NCBI GenBank assembly: GCA_905236495.1
Contig: CAJOPV010000140.1
Span: 1-10,941 of the forward strand
Reading direction: 5' to 3'
DNA length: 10,941 nt
Source of the DNA: an uncultured Christensenellaceae bacterium
Lineage (GTDB): Bacteria > Bacillota > Clostridia > Christensenellales > Aristaeellaceae
Shown here: in pieces, positions 1 to 5,892 of the stretch
Layout of the letters: each line of letters starts with the position of its first letter
How positions within the stretch are numbered: position 1 is the first letter of the stretch
Program-made: the position numbers and the translations under genes
Notes under the pieces: generated by a model
Databases searched by the model: none
The model's input: only the letters and a program-made list of their open reading frames with translations
Told to the model about the DNA's origin: nothing

Positions 1-404
1 TGATGGAAGCGGCTGTCGGCGTTCTTGATGCTTTCCGCATCCTCCCGCTGGGTGTAAAACTCCTGCAGATCCACCGTTTCTTTGAGCATGCGGATGCCTT
101 CCTCGTCCGCCCTTTCCGCCGCCCAGCGGGCCGCCAGGCCCTCCAGACGCAGCCGGATCTCGCAGATATCGGCGATATCCGCCTTTTGAATGCCGATCAC
201 CCGCACGCCCTTGCTGGTGGTTTCAATGATCCTTTCCTGGGCCAGGCGGCGCAGGGCCTCCCGGACGGGGGTGCGGCTGACGCCCAGCTGCTCGCTGAGC
301 TTGATCTCGGTGAGGATATCGTCCCGTTCATAGACGCCGGAGAGGATATCCCGCTCCAGCTCTTCAAATACCTGATCGGCAATAGATATCATACGGTGCT
401 CCAT
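1..404 (-). CDS. GntR-family transcriptional regulator, FCD subfamily (C-terminus cut by window edge)
   Basis: This is a DNA-binding regulator of the GntR superfamily. The visible 134 residues begin MEHRMISIADQVFEELERDI. Residues about 8-72 form the winged helix-turn-helix, with the family signature LSEQLGVSRTPVREALRRLA at about 36-55. From about residue 75 the start of an all-helical FCD effector domain is seen (DICEIRLRLEGLAARWAAER), reaching the D-x-x-F-H pattern whose Asp and His usually bind metal in this fold. FCD regulators normally have 210-240 residues, so roughly 90 lie beyond position 1. The ATG at 404 is chosen because AGGAAGG at 411-417 sits 6 nt upstream. The gene follows a LeuA-family enzyme on the same strand, 111 nt away, with no clear terminator between. 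It may therefore be cotranscribed with that enzyme and respond to a related organic acid. The ligand is an inference; the family assignment is firm. Confidence 0.93.
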   Translation of the reverse strand, partial: MEHRMISIADQVFEELERDILSGVYERDDILTEIKLSEQLGVSRTPVREALRRLAQERIIETTSKGVRVIGIQKADIADICEIRLRLEGLAARWAAERADEEGIRMLKETVDLQEFYTQREDAESIKNADSRFH

Positions 405-453
405 ATCGGACCTTCCTTTCATGTTCTTAGGCAGGGAGGAGGGGGAAGTGATT

Positions 454-485
454 CGTGAAGAGGGAATCAATGAATGCGGGCTATC
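454..485 (-). repeat. Short intergenic repeat, copy 1
   Basis: This motif lies in the 111-nt spacer between the LeuA-family gene and gntR. Read on the minus strand it runs GATAGCCCG then CATTCATTGATT, then a short pyrimidine stretch and TTCACG. A second copy lies at 3890-3925, and the 21-nt core (465-485 here, 3905-3925 there) agrees at 19 positions. Both copies lie just after a stop codon, in the same orientation to the genes. The remainder of this spacer shows no promoter or terminator that I can support. Confidence 0.55.
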
Positions 486-515
486 AACCTCCGCCCCGCA
501 GCCGCCCTTCTTCTC

Positions 516-1892
516 TTACAGCCTTCTGAGCTTGCCGCCGGAAAGCTCCTCGATCTTGGTTTCCAGCTCGTTGTTGGACATGGCGGCCTGGCGTCCGTCC
601 TCGTACTGGGCGTCGATCCAGGCTTTCAGGTCAACCACCAGCGGGTCCTGCTTGGAGACGGCCTCGGCGGCGGAGAGCTGGTAATTCTCGTTGATCCAGT
701 AGGCGATGCCGGCAAGGCCGCTGGTCTTGGAGATCAGCACCGCCGCGGGGCGGTTCAGGATCTTTTTGGTGTTGAAGATGTTGTAGATTTCTTCATCCTT
801 CAGCAGCCCGTCGGCGTGGATGCCCGCCCGGGTCACGTTGAAATTGCGGCCTACGAAGGGAGTCATGGGAGGGATCTTGTAGCCGATCTTTTTCTGGAAG
901 AATTCGGCGATCTCGGTAATGACGGCGGGGTTCATGCCGTCCATGCTGCCCCGGAGGGAGGCATATTCAAACACCATGGCTTCCAGGGGGATATTGCCCG
1001 TGCGCTCCCCGATGCCGAGCAGGGAGCAGTTCACCGCTGACGCGCCGTAGAGCCAGGCGGTGGAGGCGTTGGCGACGGCCTTATAAAAATCGTTGTGCCC
1101 GTGCCATTCCAGGAATTCGCTCTGCACGTCGGAATAATGCTGCAAGCCGTAAATGATGCCCGGCACGCTGCGGGGCAGGGCCACCTCGGGATAGGGCACG
1201 CCGTAGCCCATGGTATCGCAGGCCCGGATGCGGACGGGAATGCCCGCGTCCTGGCTCATTTTCATCAGCTCGTTGACAAAGGGCACCACGAAGCCGTAGA
1301 AATCCGCCCGGGTGATATCCTCCAGATGGCACCGGGGCATGACCCCCGCCTCAAAGGCCAGGGCCACCGTCTCCAGGTATTTGTTCATGGCCTCCCGGCG
1401 GGTCAGCTTCATTTTTTTGAAGATGTGGTAATCGCTGCTGGATACCAGGATGCCCGTTTCCCGGATGCCCAGATCCTTCACCAGCTTGAAATCCTCCTTG
1501 GTGGCCCGGATCCAGGTGGTGATTTCGGGAAATTTCAAGCCCAGGTCCTGGCAGCGGGCCACGGCCTCCCGGTCCTTCTTACTGTAAATGAAAAACTCGG
1601 TCTGCCGGATGATGCCGTAAGGGCCGCCCAGCTTGCTCATAAGCCGGTACAATTCCACGATCTCATCCACTGTGTAAGGATCGACGGATTGCTGCCCGTC
1701 CCGGAAGGAGGTATCCGTAATAAAAATCTCCTCCGGCATGCCCATGGGCACACGGCGGTGGTTGAAGGGCACCTTGGGCACGCTTTCATAATCATAAATA
1801 TCCCGGTAAAGATTGGGCTGGCTCACGTCCTGGAGGGCGTAGCGATAATTCTTTTGCTCCAACAGATTGGTCTTGGGGGAAATCTCCAGCAC
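516..1892 (-). CDS. LeuA/homocitrate synthase-family acyltransferase, candidate Re-citrate synthase
   Basis: This 458-residue enzyme belongs to the DRE-TIM family that condenses an acyl-CoA with a 2-oxo acid (isopropylmalate, homocitrate, citramalate and Re-citrate synthases). Signatures are TDTSFRDGQQ at 59-68 (catalytic Arg64, metal-binding Asp65), RCHLEDITRAD at 187-197, the metal-binding His pair in EWHGHND at 262-268 (His264, His266), and GIGERTGN at 294-301. After the barrel comes the helical subdomain with TRAGIHADGLLKDEEIYNIF at 354-373. The roughly 130-residue allosteric domain of leucine-feedback LeuA is absent. The long N-terminal lead (about 50 residues) and TEFFIYSKKD motif resemble, from memory, the Clostridium kluyveri Re-citrate synthase group, which makes citrate from oxaloacetate and acetyl-CoA where the common Si-type enzyme is missing. 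The GTG start at 1892 is chosen because AGGAG at 1901-1905 lies 8 nt upstream and the promoter lies just beyond. The frame stays open further upstream, but only through promoter and terminator. The family is certain; the substrate is not. Confidence 0.9.
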   Translation of the reverse strand: MLEISPKTNLLEQKNYRYALQDVSQPNLYRDIYDYESVPKVPFNHRRVPMGMPEEIFITDTSFRDGQQSVDPYTVDEIVELYRLMSKLGGPYGIIRQTEFFIYSKKDREAVARCQDLGLKFPEITTWIRATKEDFKLVKDLGIRETGILVSSSDYHIFKKMKLTRREAMNKYLETVALAFEAGVMPRCHLEDITRADFYGFVVPFVNELMKMSQDAGIPVRIRACDTMGYGVPYPEVALPRSVPGIIYGLQHYSDVQSEFLEWHGHNDFYKAVANASTAWLYGASAVNCSLLGIGERTGNIPLEAMVFEYASLRGSMDGMNPAVITEIAEFFQKKIGYKIPPMTPFVGRNFNVTRAGIHADGLLKDEEIYNIFNTKKILNRPAAVLISKTSGLAGIAYWINENYQLSAAEAVSKQDPLVVDLKAWIDAQYEDGRQAAMSNNELETKIEELSGGKLRRL

Positions 1893-1900
1893 GTTCAACA

Positions 1901-1905
1901 CTCCT
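1901..1905 (-). promoter_or_regulatory. Ribosome binding site that fixes the GTG start of the LeuA-family gene
   Basis: AGGAG (within AAAGGAG) lies 8 nt before the GTG at 1892. A TTG lies between them, only 2 nt from the AGGAG and so too close to be used. No ATG start is available between the promoter and the family-conserved part of the protein. Confidence 0.75.
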
Positions 1906-1915
1906 TTCAGTGCTC

Positions 1916-1927
1916 TTGTGCATACAA
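1916..1927. promoter_or_regulatory. Candidate operator palindrome TTGT-N4-ACAA
   Basis: The 12-nt inverted repeat (minus strand TTGTATGCACAA) overlaps the last base of the -10 box and the predicted transcription start. Inverted repeats with TTGT/ACAA half-sites are common for FCD-type GntR regulators, and such a regulator is encoded directly downstream of the controlled enzyme. The sequence also contains a direct repeat ATTGTAT at 1930-1936 and 1922-1928. The symmetry and position are seen directly; assigning it to this regulator is inference. Confidence 0.35.
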
Positions 1928-1954
1928 TTATACAATAAGCCGTGCATCTGTAAA
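1927..1954 (-). promoter_or_regulatory. Sigma-A type promoter of the LeuA-family gene
   Basis: On the minus strand TTTACA (1954-1949) matches the -35 consensus at five of six bases, and TATAAT (1932-1927) is a perfect -10 box, with a 16-nt spacer. Transcription would start near 1920, giving an untranslated leader of about 28 nt that carries the ribosome binding site. The surroundings are distinctly A+T-rich compared with the rest of the window. It lies directly downstream of the terminator at 1966-1997, so it starts a new transcription unit. Confidence 0.75.
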
Positions 1955-1965
1955 GCAAAATACAT

Positions 1966-1997
1966 AAAAAAAACAGGCAGCGGGATCGAACTGCCCG
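1966..1997 (-). terminator. Intrinsic terminator of the cmk-plsC-GNAT unit
   Basis: Read on the minus strand, CGGGCAG (1997-1991) pairs with CTGCCTG (1980-1974) across a 10-nt loop, giving a 7-bp stem with one G-U pair, followed one base-pair step later by eight consecutive T (1973-1966). It lies 73 nt after the GNAT stop codon and just before the next promoter, which is the expected place for the end of the operon. Confidence 0.75.
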
Positions 1998-2020
1998 ATA
2001 GTTGGTTTTCTCGAAGGGGC

Positions 2021-2061
2021 CCGGGAGAACGCTCTTGTGACACAAAAGAGCGTTTCCCCGG
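2021..2061. other. Strong 16-bp stem-loop after the GNAT gene
   Basis: Positions 2021-2036 pair with 2046-2061 around a 9-nt loop. Fourteen pairs are Watson-Crick, one is a wobble and one is a mismatch on either strand. It begins 9 nt after the GNAT stop codon. No T-run follows on either strand, so it is not a standard intrinsic terminator. It may protect the 3' end of the message or act together with the terminator at 1966-1997. Confidence 0.6.
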
Positions 2062-2070
2062 CAGCACTTC

Positions 2071-2547
2071 CTAAAGGATCGCCTCCATCCCGATCTTCTG
2101 GGGCCGCATGCCGCAGCTTTCGTAGAAACGGATAGCGCTTTCGTTGAAGGCCCACACGTTCAGCGTCACATTATAGCAGCCGGCGGCCTTGGCGAAGGAG
2201 AGGACGTGGCGGTACAGCGCCTTGCCGATGCCCTGGCCCCGGCAATTTTCATCCACGCACAGATCGTCCACATACAGGGTCAGGATATCGGTGAGCAGGG
2301 CGGAGTTTTTTACCTGCTTCAAGGCGCAGAAGGCGTAGCCCAGCACCGCACCGCCCTCCTCCGCGCAGACGAAAACAGGGCTGCGCGCATCGCTGAGCAG
2401 CGCCTTGAGCTCAAAGGCCCCGTACTTGGTGGCGGGGCCCTTGAAAAGATCGGGCCTCCCCGCGTGGTGCACCATATTCACCTGGGTCAACAGCCGCAGC
2501 AGATCGGGGATATCCCTTTCCCCTGCGGCGCGAATGGCATAAGTCAT
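2071..2547 (-). CDS. GNAT-family N-acetyltransferase
   Basis: This 158-residue protein transfers an acetyl group from acetyl-CoA to an amine on an unknown acceptor. The full GNAT fold can be followed: the opening strand and helix (YAIRAAGERDIPDLLRLL, 3-20), the central strands with DDLCVDENCRGQGIGKALYR at 94-113, in which RGQGIG (103-108) is the acetyl-CoA pyrophosphate loop, and the closing motif NESAIRFYESCGM at 135-147. The start overlaps the stop of plsC as ATGA, so the two are translationally coupled, with a weak AGGGAA ribosome site at 2554-2559. It is the last gene of its unit and is followed by a hairpin and a terminator. Nothing in the sequence separates a protein acetylase from a small-molecule one. 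In many clostridia cmk-plsC is followed by ispH and rpsA; here this gene takes that place. Confidence 0.92.
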   Translation of the reverse strand: MTYAIRAAGERDIPDLLRLLTQVNMVHHAGRPDLFKGPATKYGAFELKALLSDARSPVFVCAEEGGAVLGYAFCALKQVKNSALLTDILTLYVDDLCVDENCRGQGIGKALYRHVLSFAKAAGCYNVTLNVWAFNESAIRFYESCGMRPQKIGMEAIL

Positions 2548-3194
2548 AGGCGCTTCCCTTCAGGCTTTTTGTGGGCTTCCTCCCGCATGCGCAGGAAGGT
2601 ATCCCGGATGCGGGCGGTGACCTGCGCCACCACCTGGGCGTCAAAGCCCTGGGCCCGCAGATCGGAAATATCGATGGGCTCGCCGATATATACGTGGCGC
2701 AGGCGGAACAGCCTGGGCTTCCCGTCGATGAACACGGGAAGCAGCGGCACGTTGGCCCGCAGGGCCAGCACCGCCGTGCCCGTTTCCACCTCGCTCATCA
2801 GATCGGGCAGATGCCGGGTGCCCTCCGGGAAAATGCCCAGCACGTAGCCCTCCTTCAGCGCCCTGCTGCATTGCCGCATGGCTGCCAGATCGGTATTGTG
2901 GCGATCCACCACGATCATGTGCAGCCCGTCCAGCACCTTTTTTACAAACTTATTTTTCACCAGCTCTTTTTTTCCCACGAAGCGGATCTCATACCGTTTG
3001 CAGGGCTTCGCCAGGATCAGGGGGTCCATCCAGGTCTGATGGTTGGACATGGCAATGTAAGGCGCGTCCAGGCCGTAGCGTTCGGCATTATGATAGCGCA
3101 GGGGAAAGAGGAGACCAAACATCACCGCCGCCAGGCCGCGGGCCACGGTATAAAGGAAGGTGCGCTCCTTTTCGGGGGCTTGCTCAGTACTCAT
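2544..3194 (-). CDS. plsC: 1-acyl-sn-glycerol-3-phosphate acyltransferase
   Basis: PlsC acylates lysophosphatidic acid at the sn-2 position to give phosphatidic acid, the precursor of membrane phospholipids, on the inner face of the cytoplasmic membrane. The 216-residue protein has a hydrophobic N-terminal segment (about 13-31) and the acyltransferase motifs in order: NHQTWMD at 51-57 (catalytic His52 and Asp57 of HX4D), GKKEL at 74-78, FPEGTR at 122-127, and VPLLPVFI at 149-156. Length is typical for short Gram-positive PlsC proteins. GGAGG at 3202-3206 lies 7 nt before the ATG, and that ATG overlaps the cmk stop as ATGA. The gene in turn overlaps the GNAT start by 4 nt. The second motif-I position is Thr (NHQTWMD) where Ser is more usual, which should not affect activity. 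Confidence 0.93.
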   Translation of the reverse strand: MSTEQAPEKERTFLYTVARGLAAVMFGLLFPLRYHNAERYGLDAPYIAMSNHQTWMDPLILAKPCKRYEIRFVGKKELVKNKFVKKVLDGLHMIVVDRHNTDLAAMRQCSRALKEGYVLGIFPEGTRHLPDLMSEVETGTAVLALRANVPLLPVFIDGKPRLFRLRHVYIGEPIDISDLRAQGFDAQVVAQVTARIRDTFLRMREEAHKKPEGKRL

Positions 3195-3862
3195 AGCTTT
3201 TCCTCCACAAGAGACAGAATGGCGTTTACCGTTTCGTCGAAGGTCAGATCGGAGGAATCCACCAGCACGGCGTCCTCCGCCTGGCGCAGGGGATCGGTTT
3301 CCCGATGCATATCCTGGTAATCCCGGGCGTTGACCTCCCGGATGATCTCCTCCAGGGGCGTGGCGTCCCCTTTCTCTCGCAATTGCAGCATCCGCCGCAT
3401 GGCCCGGGATTCGGAGGAGGCGGTGAGATATACCTTCACCGTGGCGTTTGGCAGCACCACGGTGCCGATATCCCGCCCATCCAGCAGCATGGGCTGCTGC
3501 CGGGCCATTTCCTGCTGCCGCCGCACCAGCATTTTCCTCACCGCCGGATACCGGGACACCGCCGACGCCGCGCCGCCCACCTCCTGGGTGCGGATGAAGG
3601 GGGTCACGTCCCGATCGTTCAACAGCGTATGCTGCACCCCGTCCTCATACCGGGCATCAACGTTCACCTTTCCCGCTTCGCACAGGGCGGACACCCGCCC
3701 TTCATCCAAGATATCCACTTTGTTTTCCAGCATGTACAGCCCCACGGCCCGGTACATGGCCCCGGTATCCAGATGCAATATGCCCAGGCGGCTTGCGACT
3801 ACGTCCGAAACGGTGGATTTGCCAGCCCCCACAGGCCCGTCGATGGCGATTGTCAATGGCAT
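3191..3862 (-). CDS. cmk: (d)CMP kinase
   Basis: Cytidylate kinase transfers phosphate from ATP to CMP or dCMP in the cytoplasm, feeding CTP, dCTP and CDP-diacylglycerol synthesis. The 223-residue protein shows the P-loop GPVGAGKST at 9-17, the nucleotide-binding LDTGAMYRA at 31-39, DGRDIGTVVLPNA at 128-140, the lid region around RAMRRMLQLREKG at 153-165, and ARDYQDMHRETDPL at 179-192. Length and motif order are normal for the family. The ATG at 3862 is preferred over an in-frame upstream ATG at 3910 because AGGGGG at 3870-3875 lies 7 nt before it and family homology begins there. It opens a three-gene unit with plsC and the GNAT gene and lies 75 nt after hslU. No clear terminator separates it from hslU, so read-through is possible. 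Confidence 0.96.
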   Translation of the reverse strand: MPLTIAIDGPVGAGKSTVSDVVASRLGILHLDTGAMYRAVGLYMLENKVDILDEGRVSALCEAGKVNVDARYEDGVQHTLLNDRDVTPFIRTQEVGGAASAVSRYPAVRKMLVRRQQEMARQQPMLLDGRDIGTVVLPNATVKVYLTASSESRAMRRMLQLREKGDATPLEEIIREVNARDYQDMHRETDPLRQAEDAVLVDSSDLTFDETVNAILSLVEEKL

Positions 3863-3889
3863 GAAAAAGCCCCCTTTTGTGCATTGAAC

Positions 3890-3925
3890 CGTGAAAGGTG
3901 AAAAAATCAATGAATGAGGTCTATC
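3890..3925 (-). repeat. Short intergenic repeat, copy 2
   Basis: This lies in the 75-nt spacer between hslU and cmk. On the minus strand it reads GATAGACCT then CATTCATTGATT, then T/C-rich sequence with TTCACC and TTTCACG. It is the partner of the copy at 454-485. A run of six T follows a weakly self-complementary stretch, but I do not see a stem strong enough to call a terminator. Confidence 0.55.
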
Positions 3926-3937
3926 GGCCCAGTCTCC

Positions 3938-5341
3938 TTACAGGATATACCTTCGCATATCCAATTCCTTCGCAGCCTTCAGGTGTTCCTTTACGTAGTC
4001 GGCGGTGATGGTGAGATAGACGTCGGGCATGCTGTCGCCGCCGGCGTTGAAGGAAACGTCCTCCAGCAGCTCTTCAAACACAGCGTGGAGGCGGCGGGCG
4101 CCGATATCCTCGCCCGTTTCATTGCTCAGCATGGCGACCCGGGCGATTTCGCTGAGGGCGTCGTCGTCGAAGGTCAGATGCACCTTATCCACCTCCAGCA
4201 GGGCGGCGTACTGCCGGGTGACGGCGTTATCCGTTTTCGTCAGGATGGCGACGAAATCCTCCTGGGTCAGGGATTTGAGGTTCACGTGCACGGGGAAGCG
4301 GCCCTGCAGCTCGGGGATCAGATCGTTGACCTTCGCCACGTGGAAGGCGCCGGCCCCGATGAAGAGCATGAAATCCGTGCGGACGGGGCCGTACTTGGTG
4401 TTGACGGTGCTGCCCTCCACGATGGGCAGGATATCCCGCTGCACGCCCTCCCGGCTCACGTCCGGGCCGTGACCCGTGCCGCCCCGCCCGGCGATCTTAT
4501 CGATCTCATCCAGGAACACGATGCCGCTTTGCTCGCAGCGGCGTAGGGCCTCCTCCTTCACCGCGTCCTCGTCGATGAGTTTTTGGGATTCTTCCTGGGT
4601 CAAAAGCTCCCGGGCTTCCTTCACCTTCACGTGCCGGGTCTTTTTCCGCTTGGGCATGATGCCCCCCATCATATCGCCGATGTTGATGGATGCGCCGCCC
4701 ACCTCCAGCTGGGGCGCGGCCTCCTCCACCTCGATTTCCAGCTCGTGATCCTCCAGCTGCCCGGCCCGGAGCTGTGAGAGCACCTCGCCGCGCTTGCGGC
4801 TGAGCTCCGTTTTTTCTTCCTCGGTGGGTTCCGGCTCGGTCTTTTTGCCCAGGATGAAATCCAGGGGGTTGGTATTGCTGCCGTTCTTTTTAGGCGGGTG
4901 AACCAGCAGCGTCACCAGCCGATCCTCCGCCAGCACCTGGGCCCGGGCGCGCACCCGGGCGGTATGCTCATCCTTCACCATCCGAACGGCGTTTTCCATC
5001 AGATCCCGGATGATGGATTCCACGTCCCTGCCCACGTAGCCTACCTCGGTGAACTTGGTGGCCTCGACTTTAATGAAAGGGGCGTTCACCAGCTTTGCCA
5101 GGCGGCGGGCGATTTCGGTCTTGCCAACGCCGGTGGGGCCGATCATCAGGATGTTTTTGGGGTAGATTTCTTCCCGCATGCTTTCGGATAGCTGGCTGCG
5201 GCGATAGCGGTTGCGCAGGGCGATGGCGACGGCCCGCTTGGCCTCATCCTGCCCGATGATGTAACGGTCCAGCTCCCGCACCACCTCCCGGGGGGTCAAT
5301 TCGCGGCTGCGCCCGGCGGTCAATGCTTTGCTTTCGCTCAT
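3938..5341 (-). CDS. hslU: ATP-dependent protease ATPase subunit HslU (ClpY)
   Basis: HslU is the AAA+ hexameric unfoldase that feeds proteins into the HslV peptidase in the cytoplasm. The 467-residue protein has the N-terminal TPREVVRELDRYIIGQDEAK (16-35), Walker A GPTGVGKT at 68-75, the pore loop GYVG at 101-104, a variable intermediate domain about 110-245 with an acidic Glu-rich stretch near 170-210, Walker B IVFLDEID at 274-281, IPELQGRFP at 342-350 with the arginine finger region, and sensor-2 GARRLH at 414-419. It ends in RRYIL, close to the C-terminal tail that docks into HslV and opens its active sites. GGAGG at 5350-5354 lies 8 nt before the ATG, only 3 nt after the hslV stop. In Bacillus codY follows; here a spacer and cmk follow instead. 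Confidence 0.97.
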   Translation of the reverse strand: MSESKALTAGRSRELTPREVVRELDRYIIGQDEAKRAVAIALRNRYRRSQLSESMREEIYPKNILMIGPTGVGKTEIARRLAKLVNAPFIKVEATKFTEVGYVGRDVESIIRDLMENAVRMVKDEHTARVRARAQVLAEDRLVTLLVHPPKKNGSNTNPLDFILGKKTEPEPTEEEKTELSRKRGEVLSQLRAGQLEDHELEIEVEEAAPQLEVGGASINIGDMMGGIMPKRKKTRHVKVKEARELLTQEESQKLIDEDAVKEEALRRCEQSGIVFLDEIDKIAGRGGTGHGPDVSREGVQRDILPIVEGSTVNTKYGPVRTDFMLFIGAGAFHVAKVNDLIPELQGRFPVHVNLKSLTQEDFVAILTKTDNAVTRQYAALLEVDKVHLTFDDDALSEIARVAMLSNETGEDIGARRLHAVFEELLEDVSFNAGGDSMPDVYLTITADYVKEHLKAAKELDMRRYIL

Positions 5342-5344
5342 GGA

Positions 5345-5878
5345 TCACACCTCCTCCACGATCACGTTATCGTTGGTATAAACGCAGATGGAGGCGGCGA
5401 TGTGCAGCGCCTTTTCCGCGATTTCCTTGGCGCTCAGACCGGTATTCTGCACCAAGGCCCTTGCCGCCGCCAGGGCGTAATTGCCCCCGGAGCCGATGGC
5501 GGCTATCCCGTCGTCCGGGTCGATCACCTCGCCGGTGCCGCTGACGATGAGCATGCTTTCTTTATCAGCGACGATGAGCATGGCCTCCAACTGGCGCAGG
5601 CCCTTGTCTCCCCGCCAGTCCTGGGCCAGCATCACGGCGGCCCGCTCCAGATTGCCGCCGCACTGGGTCAGCTTATCCTCAAAGCGTTCGCAGAGGGTGA
5701 AGGCGTCGGCGACGGAGCCGGCAAAGCCCGTTACCACGCTGTCGTTGTAAATGCGGCGCACCTTCCGGGCGGTGCCCTTGAAAATGGTATGCTCGCCCAT
5801 GGTGACCTGCCCGTCCCCGGCGATGGCGATTTTGCCGTCCTTCCTGACGGCGCAGATGGTGGTTCCTTTCATTGTCAT
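5345..5878 (-). CDS. hslV: ATP-dependent protease peptidase subunit HslV (ClpQ)
   Basis: HslV is the proteasome-like threonine peptidase that forms two stacked hexamers with HslU as its ATPase. The 177-residue protein shows GTTICAVRKDGKIAIAGDGQ at 5-24: the catalytic Thr would be Thr6, exposed after removal of a 5-residue leader MTMKG. Further family signatures are GTARKVRRIYND (about 35-46), TGFAGSVADAFTLCERFE (about 50-67), and AIGSGGNYALAAARAL (about 126-141). An N-terminal Thr, rather than the Ser of B. subtilis ClpQ, fits the usual HslV mechanism. The first of two nearby ATGs is used because GGAGG at 5887-5891 lies 8 nt upstream; a start at the second ATG would leave a 3-residue leader. 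It begins 14 nt after trmFO and is 3 nt from hslU. Confidence 0.96.
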   Translation of the reverse strand: MTMKGTTICAVRKDGKIAIAGDGQVTMGEHTIFKGTARKVRRIYNDSVVTGFAGSVADAFTLCERFEDKLTQCGGNLERAAVMLAQDWRGDKGLRQLEAMLIVADKESMLIVSGTGEVIDPDDGIAAIGSGGNYALAAARALVQNTGLSAKEIAEKALHIAASICVYTNDNVIVEEV

Positions 5879-5892
5879 CGGTATATCCTCCG

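Noticed and set aside
1095..1967. Plus-strand open frame of 290 codons opposite the LeuA-family gene
   Set aside because: It is antisense to a conserved enzyme, has no ribosome site or recognisable domain, and runs through the minus-strand promoter.
1893..2045. Possible 51-residue N-terminal extension of the LeuA-family protein, starting at the ATG at 2045
   Set aside because: The extension would be translated from the upstream terminator and promoter region, has Cys-rich non-conserved sequence, and would start upstream of the promoter that drives the gene.
3863..3910. Longer cmk start at the ATG at 3910
   Set aside because: The ATG at 3862 has a good AGGGGG ribosome site and matches the family's N-terminus; the longer form would include part of the intergenic repeat.
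3880..3915. Possible cmk promoter (TTGATT and TTCAAT with 16-nt spacing on the minus strand)
   Set aside because: Each box matches consensus at only about four of six bases, in a T-rich repeat; too weak to report as a feature.
3900..3937. Possible terminator after hslU (run of six T)
   Set aside because: No stable stem precedes the T-run; the best complementarity is only a few base pairs.
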